A stretch of 64,000 bases of DNA from DASYXZ01 sp035308965 (lineage in GTDB: Bacteria; Acidobacteriota; Terriglobia; UBA7540): positions 62,001 to 126,000 of the forward strand of contig DATGFN010000011.1 in the NCBI GenBank assembly GCA_035308965.1, in the 5' to 3' direction. Below, piece after piece: positions 41,467 through 50,672 of the stretch (positions are counted from its first letter, which is position 1; each line of letters opens with the position of its first letter). Under the pieces are notes generated by a model that was not told the origin of the DNA, searched no databases, and saw only the letters and a program-made list of their open reading frames with translations. Both the position numbers and the translations under genes were made by a program.

Positions 41467-44093
41467 TGGATACTTTACGCCAAGCGCTCAACCGTCTCCG
41501 GGCTCTCTTTTTCAGGAGGCCACTTGACGAGGAGCTGGACGCCGAAATGGCTTCGCACCTCGACCTGGCAATTGAGGAAAACCGGCGGCGCGGCCTTTCG
41601 CCTGAGGAAGCGCGGCGTCAGGCGCTGATTCGTTTTGGCGGAGTTGAACAAGCCAAAGAGCGCCATCGCGACGCGCGGGGAATTCCCGCTCTGGAGATCT
41701 TGCTGCAGGATCTCCGCTACGCTATCCGGCAACTGAGGAAGAATCCGGGTTTCGCCTGCACTGCCATCCTTACCCTCGCTCTCGGCATCGGCGCCAACAC
41801 CGCGATCTTTACGGTGATTAACGCCGTGATGCTTCGTCCATTACCCTACGCCAATCCGCAGGAACTGGTGACGTGGCGTGGCAACGAGTCCCAGTTGGAT
41901 GTGGATGACATCCGCGCCCAAAGTGGATCCTTTTTTTCCGCCGGCGGCGCCGTGAATCCCGAGGTGATGGATTACACCGGCGGGACCGAACCGATTGGTG
42001 TTCACGCGGGTTATGTTGATGCGGGCTTGTTCGAAGTATTGGGGGTGCCGGCGATGCTGGGCCGCACTCTTTTGCCGCAGGAGGATGTGAAGGGTGGGCC
42101 ACGCGTGGTGGTACTCGGATACCCATTCTGGCGCGAATATCTCTCGGGCGACCGGAACATTGTGGGTAAGACGATTCCGCTAAGTGGGAATTCCTATACC
42201 GTGATCGGCGTGATGCCGGAAAGGTTCGCCGTTCCTGAATATAGCGTGGACCTTTTCGTGTCATTGCGGATGGTTTACCCGGAAGCAGCAGCCTATCGTG
42301 GTGTCCATTTCATGCGCTCATACTGGCGGCTAAAGCCCGGCATTACCATAGCCCGCGCGGCCACCGGCATGGCAGCGATAGACGCGCGGCTGGCCGCGTC
42401 TTATCCCAGCGAAGAAAAGGGTCGCCACACGGCGCTGGTTCCGCTCCAAGAGTGGGTGACGGGTGAAGTGAGTTCAGCCCTTTGGGTGCTTTTTGGAGCC
42501 GTGTGCGTGGTGCTGCTCATCGCCTGCGCGAATTTTGCCGGTCTGTTAATGGCCCGCACCGTTAGTCGCCGCCGGGAGATGGTGATTCGTGCCGCGCTCG
42601 GAGGAGGCCGGGGCCGCCTGGTTCGCCAAGCCCTGACCGAGTGTACCTTGCTGGCCATGCTCGGCGGGGCCGCGGGTCTGGTGCTGGCGAAGTTCGGAAC
42701 GGACTTACTGGTCGCGGCCAAACCCGCAGCGTTGGCCCACTTGAACAGCATTGCAATGGATATTTCGGTTTTGATCTCTGGGCTTGCGGTCTCAATCTTG
42801 ACCGGCCTCTTATTCGGTCTCGCTCCCGCATGGAGCTCTACTCGCGCCGACGTGGCGGGCGCCATGAAGGAGGAAGGACGAACGGTCACCAGCGGCCCAG
42901 CCGGTCACGCATTTCGAAGGACGCTGGTGATCGCGGAACTGGCCCTGGCAATGGTGCTGCTTGTGGGCGCCGGATTGCTCATCCATAGCTTTGCCCGCCT
43001 TCGCTCGGTGGATCCCGGGTTCAATCCTTCCAATGTAATTTCGTTTTTCATCCAGTTGCCGGCCGCTCGTTACAGCGAAATCCCAAAGCAGACTTCGTTT
43101 CGCCGCGAACTTCTGGCGCGGTTGAATTCGCTGCCCGGAGTTGACGCCGCCATGGTTGGCGATCCTCCCCTGAACGGCAGCGAGGTCACGCACAGCCTTG
43201 CTTTCGATGGGCGACCGCCGGTTGCGGAAGGCGACCAACCTGAAGTGGACACATTTTGCGTGATGGGCGACTACTTCCGCGTGATGCAGATTCCGTTGCA
43301 TGCGGGCCGGGCCCTGGCTGACGCTGACCGGGAAGATCAGCCACTGGTGGCGGTCATTAACGAAGTGATGGCCCGCAAATACTACGCCGGCGAGAATCCC
43401 ATCGGGCAGCGGATTCGTTGGGGTCATGAAGCGGGTCCGCCAAGATGGATGACCATTGTGGGCGTGGTCGGTGACGTCAAGCAGTATTCGCTCGCGCAGC
43501 CTGCGGAACCAGCAGTCTTCACGCCCTTTGCGCAGTCCAACGAGTCGTGGCGCCGCTGGATGGGGGTGGTGGTGCGCACTCCGGGAGCATCGGCGGGATT
43601 GATTCCGGCTCTGAAGGCACAGGTCTGGTCGCTGGACAACCAGATTCCCTTGAATCGGATCCAGAGCATGGACGAATTGCTTCAACTATCGCTCGCCGAG
43701 CGCCGATTTAACATGCTCTTGCTGGGACTCTTCGCCGGCCTGGCGCTGACCCTTGCGGTAGTCGGCATCTACGGAGTGATGTCTTACAGCGTGAGCGAGC
43801 GCACCCACGAAATCGGCATTCGCATGGCAGTGGGCGCGGGCCGAAGTGATGTCCTGAAAATGGTGATGGGACAAGGCGCCCGTTTGGCGGGGCTGGGTGT
43901 GGCGATTGGCATCCTTGGAGCGATCGCTCTCACCCGCTTGATGACGAGTCTTCTCTTTGGAATTACGCCCACCGATCCGGCCACGTTCATTGCCGTCGCT
44001 GTACTGATGGTCGCCGTGGTGCTGCTGGCGTGCTTCGTCCCGGCCCGCCGCGCCACCAAGGTTGATCCCACGGTGGCGTTGCGGTATGAGTAG
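41463..44093 (+). CDS. ADOP-type ABC transporter permease (MacB/FtsX family)
   Basis: 876 aa. N-terminal ~80 residues carry the ADOP leader (RPLDEELDAEMASHLDLAIEENRRRGLSPEEARRQALIRFGG), followed by two FtsX permease units each with an extracytoplasmic MacB-type domain: GFACTAILTLALGIGANTAIFTVINAVMLRPLPY begins the first, RTLVIAELALAMVLLVGAGLLIHSF the second, and SERTHEIGIRMAVGAGRSDVL is the final conserved motif. No ATPase gene is adjacent, hence 'orphan'. The exported substrate is unknown. Confidence 0.95.
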   Translation: MMDTLRQALNRLRALFFRRPLDEELDAEMASHLDLAIEENRRRGLSPEEARRQALIRFGGVEQAKERHRDARGIPALEILLQDLRYAIRQLRKNPGFACTAILTLALGIGANTAIFTVINAVMLRPLPYANPQELVTWRGNESQLDVDDIRAQSGSFFSAGGAVNPEVMDYTGGTEPIGVHAGYVDAGLFEVLGVPAMLGRTLLPQEDVKGGPRVVVLGYPFWREYLSGDRNIVGKTIPLSGNSYTVIGVMPERFAVPEYSVDLFVSLRMVYPEAAAYRGVHFMRSYWRLKPGITIARAATGMAAIDARLAASYPSEEKGRHTALVPLQEWVTGEVSSALWVLFGAVCVVLLIACANFAGLLMARTVSRRREMVIRAALGGGRGRLVRQALTECTLLAMLGGAAGLVLAKFGTDLLVAAKPAALAHLNSIAMDISVLISGLAVSILTGLLFGLAPAWSSTRADVAGAMKEEGRTVTSGPAGHAFRRTLVIAELALAMVLLVGAGLLIHSFARLRSVDPGFNPSNVISFFIQLPAARYSEIPKQTSFRRELLARLNSLPGVDAAMVGDPPLNGSEVTHSLAFDGRPPVAEGDQPEVDTFCVMGDYFRVMQIPLHAGRALADADREDQPLVAVINEVMARKYYAGENPIGQRIRWGHEAGPPRWMTIVGVVGDVKQYSLAQPAEPAVFTPFAQSNESWRRWMGVVVRTPGASAGLIPALKAQVWSLDNQIPLNRIQSMDELLQLSLAERRFNMLLLGLFAGLALTLAVVGIYGVMSYSVSERTHEIGIRMAVGAGRSDVLKMVMGQGARLAGLGVAIGILGAIALTRLMTSLLFGITPTDPATFIAVAVLMVAVVLLACFVPARRATKVDPTVALRYE

Positions 44094-44101
44094 CCTTCGT
44101 G

Positions 44102-44190
44102 GTAGAGGCGGCTTTACGCCGCCACATGGAGAGCCCCAAAACATGACGTGGGGTCCCCGCAACTCGCTTCTACGAAACCAAACTGACCCA
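44102..44190. mobile_element. Small inverted-repeat element, copy 2 (MITE-like)
   Basis: 89 nt, same length as the core at 19180-19268 and sharing GTAGAGGCGGCTTTACGCCG, the GGGGTCCCCGCAACTCGC block and CAAACTGACCCA. It follows the ADOP stop by 8 nt. Outer flanks differ from copy 1 (TTCGTGGTAGA/TCTACGAA here). Non-coding; could also serve as a terminator. Confidence 0.6.
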
Positions 44191-44284
44191 GGGTCGCATA
44201 CGATACCCTGCGACTCGCCCGCGCCATGGGTTAGAATACTCCCTCTCCCGCTCATTTGAATTGTGCGGACTTGGGGAGGGACCC

Positions 44285-45364
44285 ATGAAATCTAGACTTG
44301 TTAAATCCTCAGTCATACTCGCGCTTGGCTTTAGTCTTGTGCTCTCGGCCCTCGCTCAGCAAAAACCCCTGACCAAAGACCAGGTGGTCAATCTGGTCAA
44401 AAATCAATTCGGAGACAAATCCGGCGCCCGAGCCATCAAGCAACGAGGGATTGATTTTGAACCCACCGACGATTTCATTCAGAGCTTGAAGGACGCGGGA
44501 GCTGACGACGACTTTATTCATGCGCTTCAGGAAGCGAAACCAGCAAGCAAGCCGGCAAGCAATCCCGCGGTCAAAAAGCCTCTCACGCAAACGCAGATTC
44601 TGGCGCTGCTCACCGGTTCAGTGCCGAGCCATCGCGTCTCGATGCTGGTGCAAGACCGAGGCATCGACTTTGTGCCCAAAGAGGATTTCCTGGGCGAAGT
44701 CAGCCGCGGCGGGGGTGACGCGGATTTGCTGAAGACGCTGCGCACGGCCAGGGTGATCAGACCGAAAACTACTGACCCTGTGCTCGAGGCGCGGAAAGCT
44801 GAAGTGAGGAAATATCTGGCACGAGCGGCGGAGCTGATCCATCAGGACAAAGTTGATCAAGCCGAACAGGAATACCGTGCAGCCTTGCAATTGTCCCCGG
44901 ATGATCCGGACGTCCTGGTTCCCCTTTCCGGAGACCTCGAAAATCTGGAGAGATGGGATGAGGCCATCAGTGTAGCCCGCCAGGCTTTGCGCGTGGACCC
45001 GAATAATGATAACGCGCACGTCAATCTGGGCATAGGACTCGGAAGCAAGAATGACGTGGATGGAGCCGTGGCTGAGTTCCACGAAGCGTTGCGCATTGAT
45101 CCCAAGAACGACTGGGCGCATTACAATCTGGGCGTGGCGCTGAATATTAAAGACGATCAGGCTGGCGCGATTGCCGAATATCGCGAGGCCCTGCGGCTGA
45201 ATCCCAAAAACGATTCGGCCCATTACGGCATGGGCAAGCGCCTTGAACATAAAGGCGACAAAAGAGGCGCGATGGAGGAATACCGCCAGGCTTTGATACT
45301 GGTTCCAAACAGCAGCGCCTACCGGGATAACTACGAGCGCCTGGCGAGAGAATTGAATCCGTGA
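44285..45364 (+). CDS. Secreted TPR protein with duplicated GIDF domain
   Basis: 359 aa from the ATG at 44285. Signal peptide MKSRLVKSSVILALGFSLVLSALAQQ. Two ~55-residue units follow, each with LTxxQ, RGIDFxP and a DxDFI/ADLL end (residues ~30-85 and ~100-155), then four TPRs (~175-350) such as AVAEFHEALRIDPKNDWAHYNLGVAL. The GIDF unit recurs in acidobacterial secreted and kinase proteins; its function is not known. TPRs suggest a protein-binding scaffold. Confidence 0.85.
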   Translation: MKSRLVKSSVILALGFSLVLSALAQQKPLTKDQVVNLVKNQFGDKSGARAIKQRGIDFEPTDDFIQSLKDAGADDDFIHALQEAKPASKPASNPAVKKPLTQTQILALLTGSVPSHRVSMLVQDRGIDFVPKEDFLGEVSRGGGDADLLKTLRTARVIRPKTTDPVLEARKAEVRKYLARAAELIHQDKVDQAEQEYRAALQLSPDDPDVLVPLSGDLENLERWDEAISVARQALRVDPNNDNAHVNLGIGLGSKNDVDGAVAEFHEALRIDPKNDWAHYNLGVALNIKDDQAGAIAEYREALRLNPKNDSAHYGMGKRLEHKGDKRGAMEEYRQALILVPNSSAYRDNYERLARELNP

Positions 45365-45378
45365 CGCGAGTCAGGGAA

Positions 45379-46239
45379 TCAGACCGCAGACAGGTAAACA
45401 GCCAGTATCAAAAGCACGCCAAAAATGATGGCGTGAGCGAGTTCGCTGAGGCCAAGGCGATGGATGCGGAGCGGCGCAGGTTTTTTGAAAAACCACGCCG
45501 TGCCGCGATAAAAAACGGGCACAAAAGCCAGGGAAAGCCAGGGATGAATGTCGCCGCGCAGCCAGGCGACGAATAGCAAAATAATCGTCACCGCCTGACC
45601 CATCAGGAAATTTCCGCCGCGAAGTAACTTTTCACCTCGAAACTTTGCTTGGGCGGATTGAATCCGAAGCTGGACATATTGAATCTGGTTGGCGGCAAAA
45701 AGCCAATTGAGCCCCCAAGCGACCAGGGCCGTTTCATCCAAGCGGCCTGAGACCACGTAATAGCCACCGGCAGCAGTTGACGTCAACCCAGCCGAGCCGA
45801 TCAGTTGCCCCAGCACGCGATTCTCGCGGCCGAGTTTTTTGATTCCCGCTTGTGCCAGGAAAAATAAGAACGCCATCCCACCCAGGGGAAGGAGCAGGTA
45901 GTCTCCTTTCCAAATTAAGAGCAAACCCAGCGCCGCCGTTGCCACGGAAAGGTAAACCGCGATTGAAATGTAAACCGCCCCTTTTTCCCTTTCTGATGAA
46001 GCCCGCCAGGGCGTCGTTTGCAGAAGGGCTTCCGCCGGTGTGCGCAGGCAAAACAAAGCCAGAGCCGCCAGAACAAACAGGAATAAGCCGGCCAAGCTGC
46101 GTCCCGTGCGGAATCCCGCTGCCGCCCCGGTAACAAGAGGGACCAAAAGCATTCCCCATGCGCCATGCTCGCGCGGCCAAATCAGCAGCCCAATGCGACG
46201 CGCGTTGGCGGATGGCATGGTTGGTGAAGGACTGGTCAT
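45379..46239 (-). CDS. YwiC-like integral membrane protein
   Basis: 286 aa from the ATG at 46239 (46218 also possible). Begins IWPREHGAWGMLLVPLVTGA, the hallmark of YwiC-like proteins, and has about eight transmembrane segments through to LAHAIIFGVLLILAVYLSAV. Family function unknown, distantly UbiA-like in appearance. The stop lies 15 nt from the convergent TPR gene. Confidence 0.85.
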   Translation of the reverse strand: MTSPSPTMPSANARRIGLLIWPREHGAWGMLLVPLVTGAAAGFRTGRSLAGLFLFVLAALALFCLRTPAEALLQTTPWRASSEREKGAVYISIAVYLSVATAALGLLLIWKGDYLLLPLGGMAFLFFLAQAGIKKLGRENRVLGQLIGSAGLTSTAAGGYYVVSGRLDETALVAWGLNWLFAANQIQYVQLRIQSAQAKFRGEKLLRGGNFLMGQAVTIILLFVAWLRGDIHPWLSLAFVPVFYRGTAWFFKKPAPLRIHRLGLSELAHAIIFGVLLILAVYLSAV

Positions 46240-46496
46240 CGATAGTCGGGCATGATGAAACGAAGGATTTATCCCACCAGCCAACAAAGACTCTAACACG
46301 GAGGACACGGAGCCCCGCCCTTTTATCAAAACCTTCTCTTCGCAGTGTCGGAACTTTTGTTTTCGCTGGAGGTGGGAAACCTACGAGCCCAAACCGCAAA
46401 CAATTATGTGGCCAATCGAGATTATGTTTACGCAGGGTGCACAACAGCGCAAGCTGGGTGGGGCTTAAATCAATTTGGGAAGTCATGCGGAAATAA

Positions 46497-46979
46497 TTAC
46501 GACTCTGCGGAGTAATCCCAAAGGGCGAGTAGCCGACGATGGACGTCTTCCATCAATCGAACGTCGGAAGGACGTGGCATACCCGGCCGGACAATCTGAT
46601 CCAGAAACTCGGAGCCGCTGGATTCACCGGGTATCTCAAGGATGCAGTCAGCCAGGTTAGGCTGAATATCCCGGATCTTTGCCAGCATGTCTTCATTGAA
46701 GGGATTTGAGTAACGCAGGTCAACCAGAATCGCGTCGTAGTTCTCTCTCGCGATCATGGCAAGGGCCTGCCTTCCGCCCATCGCTACCTCACCCTCGTAA
46801 TTCAATACTTCAAGCAAGACATAGAGAATGTTGGTAATCGATGGTTTGTCTTCAACAATCAGAATCTTGCGGCGAGTTCTCTTGTTGGCCGGGGAACGGA
46901 GTGAAGGTGACCATGGACTGGCATCTCCGCTGGATTTCACCTGCCCTCGCCAATCGGTGGGAACTTGAAGTAAGCCCAT
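46497..46979 (-). CDS. Response-regulator receiver domain protein
   Basis: 160 aa. A ~38-residue polar N-terminal segment precedes a receiver domain: KILIVEDKPSITNIL (acidic pocket), YDAILVDLRYSNPF with the likely phosphorylation aspartate. The expected later T/S and K positions are not obvious, so signalling may be atypical. No output domain and no adjacent kinase. ACAAGGAGACAA precedes the ATG. Confidence 0.8.
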   Translation of the reverse strand: MGLLQVPTDWRGQVKSSGDASPWSPSLRSPANKRTRRKILIVEDKPSITNILYVLLEVLNYEGEVAMGGRQALAMIARENYDAILVDLRYSNPFNEDMLAKIRDIQPNLADCILEIPGESSGSEFLDQIVRPGMPRPSDVRLMEDVHRRLLALWDYSAES

Positions 46980-47137
46980 TTGTCTCCTTGTAAATCGCTT
47001 GGATTAATGTACCTTCCGGCCCAAGCGCAAGCTCTGCGGACATCGGGCAATTCAATAGCCATCCATTCATTGGTTAACCTCTTGAAACAAATGATTTTAG
47101 CAATGGTGCAATACTAAGTCTGCCGTTTGACCATGTA

Positions 47138-47210
47138 GAATATTCATTGGAGGTGTAAAAACTACTCTCTGGATTGATAGATTCTGAATATTCATTTGGA
47201 GGCGAAAAAC
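47138..47210. repeat. Pair of 25-nt direct repeats (GAATATTC boxes)
   Basis: Copies at 47138-47162 and 47186-47210 both read GAATATTCATT, GGAGG, then AAAAAC, differing by single-base indels and one substitution. Each begins with the palindrome GAATATTC. They lie in the 259-nt gap between the receiver and aminotransferase genes, which holds no gene; possible regulator binding sites. Confidence 0.5.
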
Positions 47211-47238
47211 ATCGGATTTGAACTGTCTCGGTGGCCAA

Positions 47239-48471
47239 CTATTCTTGCGGACGGCTCAATTGATCGACCCGCGAAAGCAGTTTTTTGACTCCGTCTTGGA
47301 AATTCTCATGGGATGGCAAAAGACTCAGGACGACATGACAGTCAGAATAAAAATCATAAAAATGGCCGGGATAAACCAGGACGCCGTCCTGGCGAAGGAA
47401 TTCGAGCGACCATTCTTCATCCGTGTGCAGGGCCGGAAGTCTTAGAATTACGTACCACCCTCCCGATGCTTTCAGACGGCGCACCAGGGAATCCGGGGAG
47501 AGTTGCTTGTCGAGCCAAAGCAAATTTTCTTGCGTGCGGTTTGAAACCTGAGATTGGATTCCCCCCCGGCCTTCCAGCAATTTGGGCAGAGCGTGGGCCA
47601 GCGGTGCAGAGACGGACAAGTATGTATCCGCGATTAATTCGAGCCGGTCCTGCGCATCGCTCAAAAGATCGGCGGGACCATTCACGACCAGCCAGGCCAA
47701 TTTCATTTGTGGCAGCGCGCAAATTTTTGATAAACCACTCAGCGTGAATGTCAGGACGCCTGAAATGGCCGCATGGCTCGCCACGCGTTCTCCGCTTGCA
47801 GATTGAAATTCGCGGGCAACGTCCGAACTTTTCGACGATATCGATGGCAGAGAATAGTCGCTGAAAACTTCGTCGGCGATCAATGCCAGGGAATGGCGTT
47901 CGCAAATGCCGACCAGGAATTCCAGCTCTTGCCGGTGGACAAACGATCCGGTGGGATTATTGGGGTGCACCACCAGCAAGGCCCGGGTGCGCGAGGTGAT
48001 CAGCGGCTCCAGGGCGCGCAGATCGATCTGCCAATCGACGTCATAGACCAATGGGTAGGGCACGAGATCGAGGTCGTTCAGGCGCGATAGAAAATCAAAC
48101 AGGGGATAACTGGGCGTAGGGGCCAAAACGTTGTCACCCGGATCGGCCAGCAGCCGGAAGACATAGGCGTAAGCTTCGCTGGTGCTGGTAGTGAGAAAAA
48201 TCTGACGCGGGTCGACCTTCACTCCGCGCTCTGCATAATAGCCCGCCACGGCTTGACGCGCGCGCAAAAGTCCGCGCGGGTCGGGTTCATAGGTCAGCGA
48301 AAGCGGATCCCTCAAAGCGCCGATGATTTCCTGGCTGTCATACACAAAGCCGCAACGAGTGGGGTTTGACTCGGTGAGGTCAAGCATGGGCCGCCCGCTC
48401 TTTCGAAACTCTTCGATGGCCTGCGTTAACGGATTGGGAGTAAGACGCCAGTGGGTGCGCTTGGCAAACAT
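47239..48471 (-). CDS. Class I/II PLP-dependent aminotransferase
   Basis: 410 aa from the ATG at 48471 (an ATG at 48501 adds ten residues). Fold-type I aminotransferase: LTESNPTRCGF, FLTTSTSEAYAYVFRLL, PSYPLFDFL, LLVVHPNNPTGSF, LIADEVFSDYSL, and the PLP-lysine in TLSGLSKICALPQMKLAW. Resembles aspartate/alanine-type enzymes; exact substrate uncertain. Confidence 0.9.
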   Translation of the reverse strand: MFAKRTHWRLTPNPLTQAIEEFRKSGRPMLDLTESNPTRCGFVYDSQEIIGALRDPLSLTYEPDPRGLLRARQAVAGYYAERGVKVDPRQIFLTTSTSEAYAYVFRLLADPGDNVLAPTPSYPLFDFLSRLNDLDLVPYPLVYDVDWQIDLRALEPLITSRTRALLVVHPNNPTGSFVHRQELEFLVGICERHSLALIADEVFSDYSLPSISSKSSDVAREFQSASGERVASHAAISGVLTFTLSGLSKICALPQMKLAWLVVNGPADLLSDAQDRLELIADTYLSVSAPLAHALPKLLEGRGGIQSQVSNRTQENLLWLDKQLSPDSLVRRLKASGGWYVILRLPALHTDEEWSLEFLRQDGVLVYPGHFYDFYSDCHVVLSLLPSHENFQDGVKKLLSRVDQLSRPQE

Positions 48472-48633
48472 AAACGCATGAAAGCATGCGCGAGGGCCCA
48501 TTCGTTTTGCAAGGATTTATTCAGCCCTCCACAAAGGCTGATGGACTTATCGTCTCAAAATTAAGGTAAACTCAATTGAAGAGATCGGAGCGTTTCCAAT
48601 TCGTTTTGAGAGATTACTTTAGGGAAATTCGTG

Positions 48634-50598
48634 ATGAGCGAAACTGCCGCACCTGCTGTTGATTTTGGAGGCCTCGAAGTCGTGGCTTTTGAAAGCCGTC
48701 TGGCCAAAGAAATGGCCACACTCATCGAACGCCTGGGCGGGGTCCCGCGTGTCGCGCCCTCTCTGCGCGAGGTTCCGCTGGAGGAAAATGCCGCCGCGAT
48801 TGATTTTGCCTTGAAACTATTCAGCGGCGGATTTGACGCCGTGATCTTCTTGACGGGCGTCGGAACACGAACCCTGTTTCAGGTGCTTGAGACTCAATAC
48901 ACCCGCGAGAAAATTGTCAATGCCTTAGCTAAAACAACCGTGGTAGCCCGCGGCCCCAAGCCCATCAAGGTCCTGCGCGAATATCAAATTCCAGTTGCCA
49001 TCGCTGTGCCCGAACCCAACACTTGGCGGGAAGTGCTTCATGAACTGGAAGAGAATGACCGTGGATTTACCATTAAAGGAAGCCGTATCGCGATTCAAGA
49101 GTATGGAATTTCCAACCTAGCGCTGGTGACGGCTTTGAAGGATCGTGGCGCCAACCTATTCCTGGTTCCGGTTTACCGCTGGACGCTTCCAGAAGATATC
49201 AAGCCGTTGGAACAAGTCGTGGGATTGCTCGCGGGGGGAAAAGGCCGCGTGGTTATGTTCACCAATGCAGCCCAGGTGGACCATCTGTTGAAGGTGGCGG
49301 CTAAGAATGGTCTGAATCAGAAACTGATCGATGCGCTGGCAAGGTGTGTGATCTGCTCTGTTGGCCCCACTTGCAGCGAATTCCTGCGCGATCATCAAAT
49401 CGCCGTGGATATTGAGCCGGAACACCCCAAGATGGGAGCGCTGGTGCACGAAGCGGCCAAGCGCGGTCCTGAATTGCTGCGCCAAAAGATGAAACAATCT
49501 GAAGTGAAAGAAGCTGTGCAAGTGGCTGATGTTACAAGGTTGCCCCTCCAGGCGCGGGAAGCTCCCTGGGCCAATTCACGGTTTATGCGCGCTTGCTGTC
49601 TGGAGAAAACCGACTCCACGCCTGTGTGGTTAATGCGCCAGGCGGGGCGATACATGAAAGAATACCGAGAACTGCGCGCCAGGGTTCCCTTTCTCGAACT
49701 CTGCAAATCCCCCGACTTGGTTTCAGAAGTGACCGTGACCGCGGCGAAAAAAATAGGCGCCGACGCCGCCATTATTTTTGCCGACCTGCTTTTGATCGCT
49801 GAGCCACTGGGCTTCGGTCTGGAATACGACAAGGGTGAGGGACCGGTGGTCACGCCCATGCTTCGCGATCATCGCCACGTCGATAGCCTGCGCGAAGTGG
49901 AACCCACGGAATCGCTGGCGTACTTTTATGACGCCATCCGCCAGACGCGCGCCGATCTCTCGGCGGAAATCCCGCTGATCGGATTTGCGGGTGCGCCTTT
50001 TACCCTGGCCTCCTACATCATCGAGGGCGGTGGGTCAAAGAATTATCTTCACACCAAGAACCTGATGTATCGGGATCCGGGGGCGTGGCGCGCGCTGATG
50101 GAACACCTGTCGCGCAACCTGGCCAAGTACGTGAACGCGCAGATTGCCGCCGGAGTGCAAGCAGTGCAAATTTTTGACACCTGGGTGGGGTGTCTCGGGC
50201 CTGCCGATTACCGTGAGTTTGTGGCTCCCTACACGCGCTCGCTGATTCAGGGAATTACCCCCGGAGTGCCGGTTATCCATTTTGGAACTGGCACCGGCAT
50301 GCTCCTTCCGGATATGAAGAGTGCGGGAGGCAATATCATTGGCCTCGATTTTCGCGTGGAGCTGGATGAAGCCTGGGAACGGCTGGGCAACGGGGTGGGC
50401 GTTCAGGGTAATTTGGATCCGACTGTTCTTTATGCCGACTTGTCATATATCCGCCAAAGAGTTCAGAAAATCCTGGACCAGGCGGCGCGCCGTCCCGGAC
50501 ATATTTTCAACCTCGGCCACGGCATTCTGCCCGATACTCCTTTTGAAAACGTCGTCGCGCTGGTGGAAATGGTGCATGAAATGAGTAGCAAGAAATGA
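48634..50598 (+). CDS. Fused uroporphyrinogen-III synthase / uroporphyrinogen decarboxylase (HemD-HemE)
   Basis: 654 aa. Residues ~1-285 are a HemD fold (FESRLAKEMATLIERLGG, DAVIFLTGVGTRTLF, GPKPIKVLREY, VMFTNAAQVDHLL, ICSVGPTCSEFLRDH); residues ~310-654 are HemE with NSRFMRACCLEKTDSTPVWLMRQAGRYMKEYR, GFAGAPFTLASYIIEGG, IFDTWVGCLGP and NLGHGILPDTP. One polypeptide would cyclise hydroxymethylbilane and then decarboxylate uroporphyrinogen to coproporphyrinogen III. A GTG one codon earlier is an alternative start. Heads a hemDE-hemH-hemY set. Confidence 0.93.
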   Translation: MSETAAPAVDFGGLEVVAFESRLAKEMATLIERLGGVPRVAPSLREVPLEENAAAIDFALKLFSGGFDAVIFLTGVGTRTLFQVLETQYTREKIVNALAKTTVVARGPKPIKVLREYQIPVAIAVPEPNTWREVLHELEENDRGFTIKGSRIAIQEYGISNLALVTALKDRGANLFLVPVYRWTLPEDIKPLEQVVGLLAGGKGRVVMFTNAAQVDHLLKVAAKNGLNQKLIDALARCVICSVGPTCSEFLRDHQIAVDIEPEHPKMGALVHEAAKRGPELLRQKMKQSEVKEAVQVADVTRLPLQAREAPWANSRFMRACCLEKTDSTPVWLMRQAGRYMKEYRELRARVPFLELCKSPDLVSEVTVTAAKKIGADAAIIFADLLLIAEPLGFGLEYDKGEGPVVTPMLRDHRHVDSLREVEPTESLAYFYDAIRQTRADLSAEIPLIGFAGAPFTLASYIIEGGGSKNYLHTKNLMYRDPGAWRALMEHLSRNLAKYVNAQIAAGVQAVQIFDTWVGCLGPADYREFVAPYTRSLIQGITPGVPVIHFGTGTGMLLPDMKSAGGNIIGLDFRVELDEAWERLGNGVGVQGNLDPTVLYADLSYIRQRVQKILDQAARRPGHIFNLGHGILPDTPFENVVALVEMVHEMSSKK

Positions 50599-50672
50599 GT
50601 TCGACATAACTACCGTGCGCCCATCCCAAGGCCCTATGGTATTCTCAAATCTCACCTTTCAGATTACAAGTC

